Below are positions 44,660-45,700 of a stretch of DNA of 45,700 bases, piece after piece. A program made the position numbers and the translations under genes. The notes beneath the pieces are model-generated. The model searched no databases. It was not told where the DNA came from and saw only the letters and a list, made by a program, of their open reading frames with translations. Each line of letters begins with the position of its first letter. Within the stretch, counting starts at the first letter, position 1. Source of the stretch: an uncultured Chlorobiaceae bacterium (GTDB taxonomy: Bacteria; Bacteroidota; Chlorobiia; Chlorobiales; Chlorobiaceae); assembly GCA_903887845.1 (NCBI GenBank), contig CAISRC010000040.1, positions 1 to 45,700 on the forward strand, read 5' to 3'.

Positions 44660-45607
44660 ATGGGTAAGCAGTTATTCAAATATTCGGAGGCAAACAAGGA
44701 AAAGTTTCTGGAGAGTGACAACATCACGTTTAATGACGGGAGCACGGTCTCTCCAGAGGAAATTTGGCATTATTTGACTGAAGAAGCACCGGTGAAATAC
44801 CCGAGCGCCTTTGAAGTTAATCTCTATCAGGGAAATCGCGGCAGCAGGGATGAGACCTTGCCAACATCGCTGAAAACCCGCTATCTGGGACTCACCTTCA
44901 GTGCGCGGATGGAGAAGGCAAAAGACAATGGCAAAAGCATCGCCTTTATTCAGGGAGGACAAGCAGTAGACCCTTATACGGCTGCCGATACCATTGCACT
45001 GAGGCCCGGGCTTGTTAACCAGTGGAACAACGGTCTGGAGTATGGCAACGATATAAATAAAGAGAATTTAAGACGCAAAAAATCGAAAGAGAAAGCCTTT
45101 CATGATATGAGCTTTGAGGCCTGTCAAACAGGCGGCTATGAGCATGTACAGGCTGGAGATTTACGTATTGATGTCATCGCTCCCTATACCGTTCTTCGCT
45201 GTTCAGATATTTCCTACGGAGTTGAGGCTCACCGGCATGGTCCGAAAAAAAATGTCAAGCTGCTGAACGTTGACTACCCGTTGCGATATCAGGCCGACAA
45301 GCCATGGGCCATTGAATATTTCGCTCAGAATCTGCGCAGGCTTGTCAATACCCTGGATGAAGTAACCGGCAGAAAAACCAGTGAAGATGATTTGTTGAAG
45401 GCGATAAAGCTGCATAACACAGGGAGAAGACTTGGAACGGAATTGGCTGAATTATGGTGGTCGGCCGATGTTCCGCCAACCAACAGCGATGACCGCGCAT
45501 CCATGGTCTCGCTTGGAAATCTGGAAGTTCATGGAGACGTGCAGGCATCCTTGAGCGTTCTTAAGGGAACCTCTAAAAAGTGTCTTTTGATACATGTTGA
45601 AAAATGA
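44660..45607 (+). pseudogene. Second HgdB/BcrC-like subunit, truncated at its C-terminus
   Basis: The first 302 residues align closely with the protein at 41867, including Cys155 (FEACQTGGYEH) and Cys181 (LRCSDISYG). At codon 302 (SLSVLK, ending at 45565) the match stops, and 13 unrelated residues lead to a stop at 45605-45607. The lost part would hold the third and fourth cluster cysteines, so the product is unlikely to carry a complete [4Fe-4S] site. The break coincides with the start of a sequence that looks like an insertion-sequence end. AAGGAGG precedes the ATG. Without the insertion it would have been a close paralogue and perhaps a heterodimer partner of the first subunit. Confidence 0.75.
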
Positions 45608-45700
45608 GTATCACCAATATACTATTCCACAATAGTATCAAAAGCATTGCTCTTTGACATATTTTTTGATGTAGAAATCCCTTGTTTGTTTTCGACTGAG
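45565..45700. mobile_element. Probable insertion-sequence left end interrupting the second HgdB-like gene
   Basis: The sequence changes character right after codon 302. GGGAACCTCTAAAAAG at 45565-45580 has the look of a terminal inverted repeat. A further inverted repeat, CTTTTGATAC (45583-45592) and GTATCAAAAG (45633-45642), follows. The window ends before any transposase gene, so the family cannot be stated. Confidence 0.45.

Noticed and set aside
45675-45681. AAATCCC near the window end as a reversed seventh regulon box
   Set aside because: The ATNCC and GGNAT half-sites are missing at the required distances on that strand.

Overview
The window looks like a chromosomal segment of an anaerobic green sulfur bacterium (Chlorobiaceae). 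Support for this is indirect: an adenosylcobalamin-dependent ribonucleotide reductase, a DUF4293 membrane protein typical of the Bacteroidota/Chlorobi group, weak Shine-Dalgarno use at several genes, moderate GC content, and extra nitrogenase-superfamily genes. No rRNA, tRNA or CRISPR array was found.

Layout. Positions 1-3300 are a worn region: a formylglycine-generating-enzyme-like gene frameshifted in its last 35 codons, followed by an IS110-family element. Positions 3317-10599 are housekeeping genes: pepD and nrdJ on the plus strand, then a minus-strand group DUF4293-pdxA-ftsE. Positions 10707-45565 are about 35 kb of co-oriented genes that appear to form one regulon. It comprises (1) amino acid permease, class III aminotransferase, AhpD-like protein, metY; (2) two tandem radical SAM genes; (3) radical SAM, FMN-type flavoprotein, an SsuABC-type importer, a heterodimeric ABC exporter, another radical SAM and another FMN-type protein; (4) nitrogenase-like H, D and K subunits, a second SsuABC-type importer with two binding proteins, a second heterodimeric exporter, a small HMA-fold protein and a TatD-linked-type radical SAM protein; (5) an HgdB/BcrC-type reductase subunit; (6) its ASKHA ATPase activator and a second, truncated HgdB-type gene. 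The window ends in what looks like the edge of an insertion sequence.

What ties the block together was read directly from the DNA. Each of the six units is preceded by the same 30-bp element, GGNAT-N5-ATNCC-N8-GGGATTT, with identical internal spacing; one copy has a degenerate middle half-site. Four of the six leaders also carry a two-hairpin RNA module: a 5-bp ACTTG/CAAGT stem with a 10-nt loop, then 7-9 nt later an intrinsic terminator with a conserved stem. The stems vary by compensating and wobble changes, and the module sits 50-110 nt before the start codon. This suggests shared operator control plus transcription attenuation.

How it may work (inference). Two ATP-driven low-potential electron devices, the NifH-like protein with its D/K-like partner and the HgdC-like activator with HgdB-like proteins, are co-regulated with four radical SAM enzymes that share an unusual CX8CX2C motif. 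Two importers and two exporters accompany them. The D/K-like pair keeps one plus three cysteines, enough for one inter-subunit [4Fe-4S] cluster of the kind in chlorophyllide reductase, and the D-like subunit has no further cysteine to hold a FeMo-co-like cluster. With metY in the same regulon, reductive processing of an imported organosulfur compound is a reasonable working idea. Assembly or handling of a small metallo- or tetrapyrrole-type cofactor is an alternative. The substrate is unknown from sequence alone.
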